Origin: CAWAHD01 sp963781785
GTDB taxonomy: Bacteria; Planctomycetota; Planctomycetia; Isosphaerales; Isosphaeraceae
DNA: 64,000 bases
Assembly: GCA_963781785.1 (NCBI GenBank)
Contig: CAWAHD010000002.1
Coordinates: 3,968,001-4,032,000 of the forward strand
Reading direction: 5' to 3'
Part shown: positions 37,290-49,846 of the stretch, in pieces
How positions within the stretch are numbered: the stretch's first letter is position 1
How the letters are laid out: each line of letters opens with the position of its first letter
Notes under the pieces: generated by a model
Database searches by the model: none
Told to the model about the DNA's origin: nothing
The model's input: the letters and a program-made list of their open reading frames with translations, nothing else
Position numbers and translations under genes: made by a program

Positions 37290-38516
37290 GGGCCCGAGAA
37301 TCCCGGCGAATTTCTCGGCGACCGCGAAAAAGCCGAAGAACTCGCCCGACTTGTCTCGAGGAATCATGCTGGCGAAAAGAGAACGGCTCAGGGCTTGTGT
37401 TCCCCCCTGAACCGCCCCGACCAGCATCGCCAGGATCACGAAATGAGTCTCGGTTTTCATAAAGTACCCCAGGACACAGATGGCCGTGTAAACCAGGAGC
37501 CCCAGTTCGATCGCACGCTTGGCGCCCATCCGATCAGCCAGCATTCCGAACAGGAATGCGCACGGGATGCCGACGAACTGAACGAGCATGATCGCCGCGA
37601 TAATCACTCCGTCGTTGAACTTCCGCTCGGTCCCGAAAATGCCAGCCATGCGGATGATCGTGCCGATTCCGTCGTTGTAGATCAAGAACGCGAGCAGCAT
37701 CAGGAAGGCCTGCCGGTAATGGCGGAGCGCGTGCACCGTGGCCACGAGCTGCTTGAAGGCGGCTCGGATCGGCAGCTTGCCCCCTGCTGATTCGCCCGCC
37801 ACAGGCGGTTCGGAGACTCGACGAAACAACGGAATCGAGAACACCAGCCACCAGACGGCGACCGAGAGAAACGCTAATCGCGTGGGGAGAGTACCCTGCG
37901 CCGACAGATTCTGTACAGATGGCAGCCCGAACCAGGCAGGCTTGGTGATCCACAGCAGGTTGAGCGCCAGGAGCGAGCCTCCGCCGATGTATCCCAGTGC
38001 GTAGCCAGCCGTCGAGACGCGATTGATCTCGTCTTCACGGGCAACGTGTGGCAGAAGCGCGTCGTAAAAGACGTAGCTGCCATTGGCCCCAATATTGGCC
38101 AGGATGAACAATGTGGAGGCCAGGATCCAGTCACCGCGGTAGATGAAGAACATCCCGGCCACCGACGCCAGTCCGAGTGTCAGAAAGCCACCGAGCATCG
38201 GTTTCTTTCGGCCGCTCAGATCGGCCATGGTGCCCAGTACGGGTGAGACGAGCGCAATGATGGTCATTCCAATCACGGTAACCGTGGCAAACCACTGTCT
38301 TGCCACCTCGACCTCGAAGACGCCATCACAGGCGACCCTGGCAAAGTAGATCGGGAAGACGGCGGTGATGATCGTGGTCGCCATCGTCGAATTTGCCCAG
38401 TCGTACATCGCCCAGGCACGAAGTTCCGGGCGATGAAGCCCAAGCTTCTCGAGCCAGGAATTCAGCCGCGTCCGGGGTGCGTTGGAATCGCGATTCGACT
38501 CATCTGGGCGCGGCAT
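37140..38516 (-). CDS. MFS transporter, UMF1/Atg22-like
   Basis: The 458-residue protein has about 12 membrane helices. ELRAWAMYDWANSTMATTII at the first helix and VSPVLGTMADLSGRKKPML at the loop after it are hallmarks of the UMF1 family (related to yeast vacuolar effluxer Atg22); FGMLADRMGAKRAIELG is the matching loop in the second half, and GGTQALSRSLFASMIPRDKSGEFFG is the UMF1 TM10-11 signature. Substrate unknown, perhaps amino acids. ATG 38516 follows a GGAGGGGAG site. Its last 150 bases overlap the end of the pcs frame on the other strand. Confidence 0.85.
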   Translation of the reverse strand: MPRPDESNRDSNAPRTRLNSWLEKLGLHRPELRAWAMYDWANSTMATTIITAVFPIYFARVACDGVFEVEVARQWFATVTVIGMTIIALVSPVLGTMADLSGRKKPMLGGFLTLGLASVAGMFFIYRGDWILASTLFILANIGANGSYVFYDALLPHVAREDEINRVSTAGYALGYIGGGSLLALNLLWITKPAWFGLPSVQNLSAQGTLPTRLAFLSVAVWWLVFSIPLFRRVSEPPVAGESAGGKLPIRAAFKQLVATVHALRHYRQAFLMLLAFLIYNDGIGTIIRMAGIFGTERKFNDGVIIAAIMLVQFVGIPCAFLFGMLADRMGAKRAIELGLLVYTAICVLGYFMKTETHFVILAMLVGAVQGGTQALSRSLFASMIPRDKSGEFFGFFAVAEKFAGILGPLFFIGKSSQVAILALIVFFAIGGLLLAIVDVEEGHRIARSDEAARRVPA

Positions 38517-38710
38517 TGGCTCCCCTCCATGGTCAGAACGTCGGACACGAAATTGAGCGCCCGGCCTGTCCGGACGCAATCCTGCTCACTGGGCTCAGGC
38601 AAGCAGATTAAGCCATCCGTCGCGAGGACCACAAGTAGCGCTTACCATGGTAGAATTCCCTTCATGCGATCGCGCAATCAGAACGGAGAGGCCGAAGAGG
38701 AGCGACAGGA

Positions 38711-41700
38711 TTGGATGACCTAACCGTGCGGGCATCGCAATGGTGCGATGAGACAAGGCTTTACGGCGAATCTTGTGAGACCGGAGAGCCGGACGACTTG
38801 ACGAAGCGGCTCGACGCCATTGCCTGTGGTATCCGCCTGCGCCGGCAGCTCGATGGAACGGGGCCTGGCGAGCCGATTGAATCGTCGCGTCGCGCCGTGG
38901 TGCGGCGGTTGAGCGAGCTGCAAGTACTGGCTGTCCAGGAGATGGGGATGCTAGTTGCCGGCACACCGCGGCACGGTGAACTCGCCGCTCGGGCAAAAGA
39001 GTGGCTAGATGATGTGCGGACTGCTCTCCGCAACCTGCTGAGCGTTAGTCCCGCGAATTCGCTGCACCAATCGCTGGCGATCGAGGGGTTGCGCAACGAG
39101 CTGGAATGGCTAAGCGTGGTCGTAGCACGTCTGGACCGCGAGACAACACATCCTCTCACCGCCTGGCTGGACGTTGAGCTGGCCCGGCTCATGGGCTGGC
39201 TGGATCTATCGGCGGGTCGGCAGCATGACGCGCGCGACGAGTCTCTCCGTACCGGGTGCGAACATTTGCAAACGGTCGTCATCGATCGACGAATCCAGCG
39301 TGAGCTGGCCCGGTCTCTCGAATTGTCGAGCCCCGAGAATCTGTGGGCGCAGCGGTTGCAGCTTTCGCGGCTCCAGGCGCAGGTCGAGGCCGTGTTGCCC
39401 AACGGGCATGATGATCTGACTCACTCATCGGCTACCCCAGCCGTTGTACTGCGGCTCGATCTTCTGGAGCATCGCCGGACGGAGATAGCCAGTATCGCAG
39501 ACGACCGAATGGCTGCCCTGCCGTTGATCGACCGCGATGATTCTTCCGAGCGAATTGTGCGGTCGGCCCTCGACGAGATCGGCGAGACCATTGCCTTTCT
39601 CGAAGACATGACCCTGCGCCGCGCCGTGAAGCGACTGGATCTCCTCCGCGAGGATCTGGAGCGATTGGTCGTCTCGCTACGACTCTGGTCGAACAGGGAA
39701 CCACGCGACCCCGTGCAGGCGGGACGATCCAGCGAGGTGAAGCCCGCCTCGGGCCGCTTTGCTCTGCAAGGCGTGAAAGTCACTAGCGAGGATTTGGATC
39801 GAGCGCAGGCTAAGGAGGTCGAACCAAGGCCGCTTGATTTGCACGGCCAGGGAGATCAGGGCCAAGCTGCACGCAGCAGGCTGTTCCGGCAGGGCCGCAG
39901 GATCGAGCGCGCGGTGCGGCAGGTGCATCGCGAATGGCAGGAGAAGCTGCTGGCACTCCGGATGGAATCACTCCTGGGCCGCCGCTTCGTGATGATCCTT
40001 GAGAACACAGTCCTGGCGCTAATCCTGGTACTTTTTGGGCTGATCGCCGCCGAGGCGGTGTTCGAGCGCCTTTCACCACGGGGACTCTCGGCCGCACAGC
40101 ATGAATTCTTCGCATGGGCAGATCTAGCCGTCTGCTCGGTCTTCCTCTTCGAGTTTGGCCTTAAGCTGTCGCTGGCACCTCATCGGCTAAGTTACTTCAC
40201 CCAGCACATTTTGATTGACCTGGTCGCCTCACTCCCGTTCGGCTTCGTGGCGCACCAGATTGAGCTGGAGCGAATGGGCGCCGTGCTCGGCGCAGGTACG
40301 GTGCCACGGTCGTGGTGGAGTCCGACCCATATCGCTCGGCTGGCTCGGTCACTGCGGTTCCTGCGGTTCTTGATCCCGATCGTGAGGCTGGCGCGTGTTG
40401 CACTGATCCTCTTGAGGTTGAGCGATCGCTTGGTGCGCCGCATGGCCAGGGTGCTCAATCGCAACATCATCTTGTTCGAGCCGTTTCAGGCGCAGAAGCC
40501 GGAATCGAGCGATCGACATCGGCTGGTAACCATGCGGAGCGAGCTCGAGCACGCAAGGTCGATGATCGAAGCGCGGCTGGACCGCGATCAACGCCGACAG
40601 CTTGCCGAGCGTGTGTTGGGCGACCTTCAAACTCGAGCCGAGTGCCTGCCTGCGCCGGCGATCGAGGAGCTTTCCGATGACACAACCGGGCGCGAGATAC
40701 CGGTCGAGGCCGTAGTGGAGAAGTTGATCCAGATGACGCCGGAACGCCTGCTCGACCGGATGGGCCCGGCGTCGGTCAAGGCGGTCGACCGGTATATGAG
40801 GCTCCTTGATCTTCCCTTGGTGCGCCGGCTGCCGTTTGTGCGCAACCTGGTTGCCTACCGCGAAAAAAGCCCGGCTGAAGCGGTGGCACTGGCCGCTAAC
40901 TATCTTGGCAATCTGATCCAGCGGGGATTGGACGTTGTTTATTTCTTCGCTGACCTGCACGGCACGTTGTCACCGCCCGTCTTCCTCGACCGCCTCGGTG
41001 CTACGATTGTCAATGCGGTGCGCACCCCAGCCAAGCGGCTGCTCTGGCTCGGGTCGGCGTTTCTGGTCTTGTTCCTGGTGGTCGAGGGAGTCTGGTTTCT
41101 GAAGCCGTTTCGGACAGTCGTTGTCAAGATCCAAAACCTGATGGGCTGGCCCGTGATCACGCTCGGGGTCGTCTGTCTTGCCTTCTGGCTCCTGGGTGCC
41201 TGGTTTCGCAAGATCGCGAACCAATCGGCCGATTTTTGCGAGCGGGTGGTCGAAGCTCAATTTGCCACTCACACCAAAGGGCTAAAATCCCGTCGCCACG
41301 ACCAGGATGCCCGATTCCTCGCGGAACGGGTCATCGATCCCGAGCTGCTGCTTCGTGCCTCTGATGACCGGGATCCCAACGCGGGTCGCTCCAGCCGCGA
41401 CGAGGAGACCGGGCAACGAGGCCCGGACTGGTTTGAGAACCGCGAGCTGGCTTTCCTACGGAACGTTCGTCTCCTGTATCAAGATTACCTTGATGGGTCT
41501 CCTCTCCATCGCAGCGACACCAAGGCATCGGTTCAGCTTCTGGGCAACCTGGCTCTGGGCAATCTTCGGCGCAGCCACCTCGGCCATCTGCTCAGGGAGA
41601 GTCGGACGATCGACCGCCTCGACCTGAGCCGGGCTGGAGGCTTGTTCGGCGGGCCGTACCTCTGGTTCAACTACATCACGCGGATGCTGGTCCAGGAGAC

Positions 41701-43108
41701 CGCGCTTCTGATCCTTGACTACAATCGCCATGCAGTCCCGGTCGATCGGTTGGCGTGCTCACCCGATGCGATTCGCCGAAAATTCCGCGACTGGCTCGCC
41801 GACCGGCTCAAGATTGCGCCAGCGGAGGTATGGCTGCCGGAGTTAATGACAACCGGACAGACAGGGCCGCAGGTCTCGGCACCTGGTACCCAGGTAGACC
41901 AGTTTCACAAGCGGAATGGTGCCCACACCGGCCGGTTCGGGCGACGCGAGGCCGATGCATTCCTGGAGACCGTCGAATTCACCGCTGTCGACTTTCTGGC
42001 TGATGACGCCGCGCGCGACAGTGAAATTCACGCTCGGTTTGGACCCCAGGTGGCCGAACTGGTTCGGCGCGACCGTCAACAAAACGTCCGGCGAGCGTTC
42101 CGGAGCTTTCCGCTTCATGAGCTTCCGCTCGCGGCCCGGACGATCAATCCGTTCTCGCTCTATGAGTCCTACCTGGCGGGAGGGCGGATCATGCTGATGC
42201 CTTTCTGGCTGGCTCGCGCTGTTGCTCGAGGGGTCGTGATCGCCTTTCGAAGCATTTACCATGTCGTTCACGAAATCCTTCATCCTCACGTCGACCACCA
42301 GCGCCTCGTCCCGTCGGACACCTACTGGGCGGCCTTGCGCAAGATTCATCGAATGCGAAAACCGGTATTCATGGGATCGTTGTGGTTGCGAGCCCGTTTT
42401 GATGTCGAATACCTGGGGTTGCCTTTGCCCACCGCACCGGCGGGCAATGCCAGCCAATCATTGATGGAAACCGACCTCGATTACATCAAAGCGACGCGCC
42501 GCGACCGGATCATCGCGGAGCAGGTTCGGCGCCAGCATCAAAAGCGGCTGGAATGGGTAGCGCGGTGGCTTGACTGTTTTGGTTGGACCTTTGACCGGTT
42601 GCCGCTTTACCTTGCCGAACAAATCCCCTTTCTTGCCAACCGCGGCGGCGAGGCATTACGGGCACTCGTGGCCGTGTGCATCCTTGATCACGACGACATC
42701 GCCACTCTCGCCCTGTCGATCGAGGGCCTCAAACGGGTCATGGAACATGCCTCGGACCCGACGCAGGACCCGACGAAGCTCCCTCGCGACCTTCCGGACT
42801 CAGTCGTCAATCTTCGAACGCTCTGGCACCCTGTACATCGCTCGAATCGTCCCATCGCCGATCTGTTCGAGCTCCCCTGCTTCCCGGCCTACAACCTGGT
42901 AGAGCGACGGCGAATCCTCCGCTATGTGCGCCGCCATCGGCGAGCAGTCAGGGGCTGGATCAAGGTCGTACTGGGACAGGGAGATCGGGATCCCTGGTCC
43001 GTGGTGAAAGCACGAATGCAGGACGTGCTCCTGCGGACCGACCTGTGGAGCGACCAGATCTTGGTCCTGCGCGGTCCAGAGTCTGGCGATGCTCGACCTC
43101 CAGCATAA
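38711..43108 (+). CDS. Giant membrane protein with a voltage-sensor-like domain and no pore
   Basis: 1465 residues, starting at a TTG 8 bases after GAGGAG. Residues 1-425 are soluble and helical. At about 430-570 lies a four-helix module resembling ion-channel S1-S4: S1 ENTVLALILVLFGLIAAEAV, S2 WADLAVCSVFLFEFGLKLSL with the conserved Glu, S3 ILIDLVASLPFGFV with the Asp and Pro, and an Arg-rich S4 (RLARSLRFLRFLIPIVRLAR, continuing VALILLRLSDRLVRR). No S5-pore-S6 follows. A further hydrophobic pair occurs near 777-797 and 810-831. The C-terminal 600 residues are soluble and unrecognised. Role unknown; a voltage-sensing or mechanical sensor is inferred. Confidence 0.7.
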   Translation: MDDLTVRASQWCDETRLYGESCETGEPDDLTKRLDAIACGIRLRRQLDGTGPGEPIESSRRAVVRRLSELQVLAVQEMGMLVAGTPRHGELAARAKEWLDDVRTALRNLLSVSPANSLHQSLAIEGLRNELEWLSVVVARLDRETTHPLTAWLDVELARLMGWLDLSAGRQHDARDESLRTGCEHLQTVVIDRRIQRELARSLELSSPENLWAQRLQLSRLQAQVEAVLPNGHDDLTHSSATPAVVLRLDLLEHRRTEIASIADDRMAALPLIDRDDSSERIVRSALDEIGETIAFLEDMTLRRAVKRLDLLREDLERLVVSLRLWSNREPRDPVQAGRSSEVKPASGRFALQGVKVTSEDLDRAQAKEVEPRPLDLHGQGDQGQAARSRLFRQGRRIERAVRQVHREWQEKLLALRMESLLGRRFVMILENTVLALILVLFGLIAAEAVFERLSPRGLSAAQHEFFAWADLAVCSVFLFEFGLKLSLAPHRLSYFTQHILIDLVASLPFGFVAHQIELERMGAVLGAGTVPRSWWSPTHIARLARSLRFLRFLIPIVRLARVALILLRLSDRLVRRMARVLNRNIILFEPFQAQKPESSDRHRLVTMRSELEHARSMIEARLDRDQRRQLAERVLGDLQTRAECLPAPAIEELSDDTTGREIPVEAVVEKLIQMTPERLLDRMGPASVKAVDRYMRLLDLPLVRRLPFVRNLVAYREKSPAEAVALAANYLGNLIQRGLDVVYFFADLHGTLSPPVFLDRLGATIVNAVRTPAKRLLWLGSAFLVLFLVVEGVWFLKPFRTVVVKIQNLMGWPVITLGVVCLAFWLLGAWFRKIANQSADFCERVVEAQFATHTKGLKSRRHDQDARFLAERVIDPELLLRASDDRDPNAGRSSRDEETGQRGPDWFENRELAFLRNVRLLYQDYLDGSPLHRSDTKASVQLLGNLALGNLRRSHLGHLLRESRTIDRLDLSRAGGLFGGPYLWFNYITRMLVQETALLILDYNRHAVPVDRLACSPDAIRRKFRDWLADRLKIAPAEVWLPELMTTGQTGPQVSAPGTQVDQFHKRNGAHTGRFGRREADAFLETVEFTAVDFLADDAARDSEIHARFGPQVAELVRRDRQQNVRRAFRSFPLHELPLAARTINPFSLYESYLAGGRIMLMPFWLARAVARGVVIAFRSIYHVVHEILHPHVDHQRLVPSDTYWAALRKIHRMRKPVFMGSLWLRARFDVEYLGLPLPTAPAGNASQSLMETDLDYIKATRRDRIIAEQVRRQHQKRLEWVARWLDCFGWTFDRLPLYLAEQIPFLANRGGEALRALVAVCILDHDDIATLALSIEGLKRVMEHASDPTQDPTKLPRDLPDSVVNLRTLWHPVHRSNRPIADLFELPCFPAYNLVERRRILRYVRRHRRAVRGWIKVVLGQGDRDPWSVVKARMQDVLLRTDLWSDQILVLRGPESGDARPPA

Positions 43109-43276
43109 CTGCGAGCTGGTCTGGAATCTCGGCGGCTATACGCGGACCGATCTGGGTGGGAACGAGCCCGGCGCACCCTCGCGAACGAAGGCACCATACG
43201 AAGACGAGGAAGTCGCAGCCGCCCGCTAAGGAGCAGTCGCTCATGAGCAAACGGCGCGATCTGTGTCAGAACGATT

Positions 43277-43314
43277 GGTGTCGGTTCATTCTTCGAAAAA
43301 ATGAGCCGACACCG
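43277..43314. terminator. Long hairpin after the giant membrane protein gene
   Basis: GGTGTCGGTTCATT and AATGAGCCGACACC form a 14-bp stem with one G-U pair around a loop CTTCGAAAA. It lies between a plus-strand gene ending at 43108 and a minus-strand gene ending at 43356, where a bidirectional terminator would be expected. There is no long T-run. Confidence 0.5.
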
Positions 43315-43355
43315 ATTTCTCAAGGATGATGATTCAACTCTCCAGGTTCCTGGGG

Positions 43356-43976
43356 CTAGAGTGGCTGATCTGCCTGGTGTACAGGGTGTTCCTCGAAAGC
43401 CTCGATGCGAGCCAGCGCTTCATGACACGATCGTGCGAGGGACTCGAGCCGAGGGTCGTCTCGGCCGCATTGATCGATCATGGCGTGATAGTACCGAATG
43501 ACCTGGGATCGCTCGGCGTGGAACTCGGACCATACAGGGCGATTCTCTGTCAGATCAAGCTCGATGGAGACGAGGTTATGGAGTTTATCGGCGAGGACGA
43601 CAGCCCGGGCTTCGAGCGGTGCAAAAGCCAGAGCTGCCAGGTGGTCGCGCTTGCGGTCGCTCCAGGGCCGCTTTTTGCCTCCCGAGTCGGTTTTGACCTC
43701 GGAGCAGTGACGCACGATCTCGGCCACGGCCAGACCGAACCGTGCAGACACCTCATCCAGCGTCACTCCAGTGTCCTCGACCAAGTCGTGCAACAGCCCG
43801 GCGATCACGACGTCTTCCACAAACCCGGCGCCGACAAGCACCAGCGCCACCGCTGCGACGTGCTCGAAATACGGTGTGTGACTGCTCCGGCGAGTCTGCC
43901 CCTCATGAGACTGCGCCGCCCACCGCATCGCCCGTTCAAGCCGCGGTGTCATGATCAGAGTGGTATGCATGGCCAC
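43356..43976 (-). CDS. HD-domain protein, small alarmone hydrolase-like
   Basis: The 206-residue protein carries the HD hydrolase signature in the arrangement of (p)ppGpp hydrolases: RAMRWAAQSHEGQTRRSSHTPYFEHVAAVA (first His and RxxG region), VIAGLLHDLVEDTGVTLDEV (HD and ED) and VLADKLHNLVSI (the D-K-HN segment). No synthetase domain is present. It may hydrolyse (p)ppGpp or a similar nucleotide, as in stand-alone small alarmone hydrolases. Alternative ATGs lie at 43970 and 43952. It is the downstream member of a minus-strand pair with the hydrolase at 44038. Confidence 0.85.
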   Translation of the reverse strand: MAMHTTLIMTPRLERAMRWAAQSHEGQTRRSSHTPYFEHVAAVALVLVGAGFVEDVVIAGLLHDLVEDTGVTLDEVSARFGLAVAEIVRHCSEVKTDSGGKKRPWSDRKRDHLAALAFAPLEARAVVLADKLHNLVSIELDLTENRPVWSEFHAERSQVIRYYHAMIDQCGRDDPRLESLARSCHEALARIEAFEEHPVHQADQPL

Positions 43977-44037
43977 CCCGGGGCTGCCGACTCTCGCGGC
44001 GGCTCATTTCGCCCGTGCTCAAAGCCCATACCGGGTG

Positions 44038-44874
44038 TCAAACAGCCGGCTCGAGCTGTTTAAGGTGACGACGGACGTGTCGGACGACCTCGTCGCAATG
44101 GGTCAGGAAACCGATGTGCCCCGCATTCTCGATCAGCCCGAACCGAGCGCCTGCAATACTGCTTGCAAGCGCTTGTTGATGGGCCGGCGGCACGATGACA
44201 TCGCGCGTGCCGGCCAGGATCAGCGCCGGAACGTCGATCCTCCAGAGCCGGTCCGAGACATCGAAGGATTCAAGAAGAGCCAGCCGTTCGGCCATCACGC
44301 TCTGGTCGGTCTCCCAGATCCGGTCGACGACGAAATCGACGAAGGGACCGGGCTCAGGCTTCGTTCCGTAAAGGAGATGGAAAAACTGGTTCACGAACCG
44401 GCTGTCGGCCGGGAGCGGAAATCGCTCAAGCACGCGGCGCGCGATCTTGAAGCCAAGGTTTGGTCGAAATCGCGCTCCGGCACCGTGGACAACCACCGCG
44501 CCCAGGCGCCCGGGAAATTCGGCAGCCATCTCCAGCGCAATCGTTCCGCCGAACGAGACGCCGAAGACAGCCGGGCACTCCAGCCCCAATTGATCGATCA
44601 GGGATGCTAGATCTTGCGCATGTTCACCGACATCTCGTGCATGGCCCCGTGTCGCCGCCAAACCGTTCGACAGCGAATCGTCTCCCCGCAAACCGTAAGT
44701 GATCACCGCGAAGTGCCGGGCTAGCTTTCGGGCCAGCGGTAAGAGCAGCTTCCAGCTTCCGGCCAACCCCGGCACGAGGACCAACGGTTCGCCTCGGCCC
44801 AGTCGAACAACGTCGGTTCGTTGGGCACCCATCCGGATCGATTGGGTCGGGCACTCAATGTCATGTGAATTCAT
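44038..44874 (-). CDS. Alpha/beta fold hydrolase
   Basis: The 278-residue protein has LVLVPGLAGSW (oxyanion region), the nucleophile elbow FGVSFGGTIALEMA with Ser, PALILAGTRDVIVPP with the acid Asp, and ENAGHIGFL with the catalytic His. The complete triad argues for an active esterase, haloperoxidase-like or menaquinone-pathway-type hydrolase; the substrate is open. ATG 44874 is chosen; the frame is open further to 44937 with two more ATGs. It is 62 bases upstream of the HD gene on the same strand. Confidence 0.85.
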   Translation of the reverse strand: MNSHDIECPTQSIRMGAQRTDVVRLGRGEPLVLVPGLAGSWKLLLPLARKLARHFAVITYGLRGDDSLSNGLAATRGHARDVGEHAQDLASLIDQLGLECPAVFGVSFGGTIALEMAAEFPGRLGAVVVHGAGARFRPNLGFKIARRVLERFPLPADSRFVNQFFHLLYGTKPEPGPFVDFVVDRIWETDQSVMAERLALLESFDVSDRLWRIDVPALILAGTRDVIVPPAHQQALASSIAGARFGLIENAGHIGFLTHCDEVVRHVRRHLKQLEPAV

Positions 44875-44937
44875 TACCCAGGAAGTGCGCCACTTCGCCG
44901 CGAGCCGCATGGTGTGTCCTCGATGAGCCGGATGCAA

Positions 44938-45412
44938 CTCTCGGCTCGGTGCGCATGTTCAAGAGCAAGCCCAACGGCAGGGCGTCTCAGCAACGTGTGT
45001 CCACCGTGCACGACGTTGCTCGACAGCCTCGCCGACGGATCGGGGAAGGTCTTAGAGCATCTGTTATGCCTGTCGACAATCGGGATTGAGAATCGATGTT
45101 GTTTGGAGTGACTGAAGAAGCGAGCTATACGGACTGGCACTCAATTCTGACGAGATTTCGGCGCCGAAACCTGGGTGATGGAGCAGGTGTTGGCAAGATT
45201 GGCCAGCATTTTTTATCAAGGCTACCCAAACCATCTGACTGGAGGAAATAAGTGATGTTTCTCCCTCGACAATGAGGGAGCCGACTTAGAATTTGAAGAA
45301 AAAGAAGAGAATAAATAGAATGGAAGGAATAGTATCGTAACCGGGTGCACAGCCTTGCTATTGACGAATTTTCGGTAACGAACTGCTTGCGTCTCGGCGC
45401 CGAACCGTTAGG
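44938..45412. other. Intergenic region with an AT-rich tract
   Basis: No gene is supported. Around 45240-45345 the DNA is markedly AT-rich and purine-rich compared with its surroundings, suggesting a promoter region for the sigma-54 activator gene or for the divergent hydrolase. I found no convincing -24/-12 or -35/-10 pair. Confidence 0.35.
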
Positions 45413-48697
<3,285 letters not shown>

Positions 48698-48759
48698 GTA
48701 GCCGGTCGACGCCGGTGGAAAAGGCCTCGGTTTCGACCGGGAATCCCACTGGTGCAGGG

Positions 48760-49716
48760 TCATGGGACGAGAGTCCACGTCTCTGTCATCTCGGTGGTCC
48801 GGTCGACCTGCTGGCCCATTATTGATGCTGAGATTTCCATTTTCTCAGTGCTGCGGCTGTTGACGACACACCCGGCCTTGGAGTCAAAGCTCAAGGTCCC
48901 CTTCCCTTCCTGCGACCGGATCTTGATCTCCACATTGGCAACCGGCTGCAGCGTCACTTTGCTCTCCTGGGCGATGATCAAAAGCCGTGGGTTTTGCCGG
49001 TCTGGACCCTGGTACGTCAAGATTCTCTCCGGCACGAGAGTCCCAAATTGCAAAACCATCTTGGACGGCTTGCTGGACCAGCTCTTCCCGGGCTCGACAG
49101 GAGTGAGGGGGAAGGGAGGCGGGCTCGAGTGCATCAGCACATCCTTCATTCCTTGTTCGCTGAACTCGCCCTTCTCGACCTGCTCGGCGGGCAGTGCTTC
49201 ACGCAGTCTCTTGAGAGTCGCCGGCGGGATCGTGACATCCGTGATCTCCCCGCTGGATTTCATCTTGAAAGAGAACTCGCTGCCAGCCACAGCTTTCAAT
49301 TGCCGGACCTCCAGCTCGAACGGCTCGGGCACTTCGGCGTTGGGCGTATTCGAGTCGAATTCAAAAGGCATGAACGGCGGTGCTTCAACCTTCATGCTCA
49401 CATGGTCGATCCGCTTCACGACCACGGCATCGCCGCTCGGACCAACTTCCGTGACGTTCCAGGTGAAATCGATGGTTTCCGAACGAATCTGCTTGCGTTC
49501 GCGCCCATCGTCTTCTCGATGATCACTGTCTTCCGTGAGGTTGAATACTTCAACGCCTCTCCGGTATAGAGCTTCCACCGCAGGGTCTCTTGAGCGCGCG
49601 CGTCTCTGGCCTGCGCAGAGCAGAAGAACGGCCGGCACTGCGACCATCGACCAGACCTTGTACGAAACTGGTCGGATCGGCCGTACCTGCGACTCATCCA
49701 TCAGAGTGTCCCGCAT
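48760..49716 (-). CDS. DUF6263-like exported protein with two compensating frameshifts
   Basis: The frame encodes 318 residues: a signal-like start (VWSMVAVPAVLLLCAGQ) and, from about residue 75, the DUF6263 pattern ETIDFTWNVTEVGPSGDAVV, LPAEQVEKGEFSEQGMKDVL, VEPGKSWSS and the C-terminal VDRTTEMTETWTLVP. Between them (about 49510-49620) the family-like sequence QETLRWKLYTGEALKYS is found in the -1-shifted frame rather than the main one, so two opposite indels restore the frame. It is a probable periplasmic protein of unknown function. Confidence 0.7.
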   Translation of the reverse strand: MRDTLMDESQVRPIRPVSYKVWSMVAVPAVLLLCAGQRRARSRDPAVEALYRRGVEVFNLTEDSDHREDDGRERKQIRSETIDFTWNVTEVGPSGDAVVVKRIDHVSMKVEAPPFMPFEFDSNTPNAEVPEPFELEVRQLKAVAGSEFSFKMKSSGEITDVTIPPATLKRLREALPAEQVEKGEFSEQGMKDVLMHSSPPPFPLTPVEPGKSWSSKPSKMVLQFGTLVPERILTYQGPDRQNPRLLIIAQESKVTLQPVANVEIKIRSQEGKGTLSFDSKAGCVVNSRSTEKMEISASIMGQQVDRTTEMTETWTLVP

Positions 49717-49846
49717 TCCTCAATCCTTTCGGGAAAAATTGACTGGCCCTGTCGCTGGCCAGCATACCGACAACGCCCGGCAAAATCATCTCCCAAGACC
49801 CACGACAACAGTCAGGACGTCGAATTTGAACGAGACCGGCGCTCGA

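Noticed and set aside
45120..45220. Sigma-54 promoter (-24/-12) before the activator gene
   Set aside because: TGGCAC at about 45139 and TTGGCA at about 45191 exist, but neither has a GC at the required distance.
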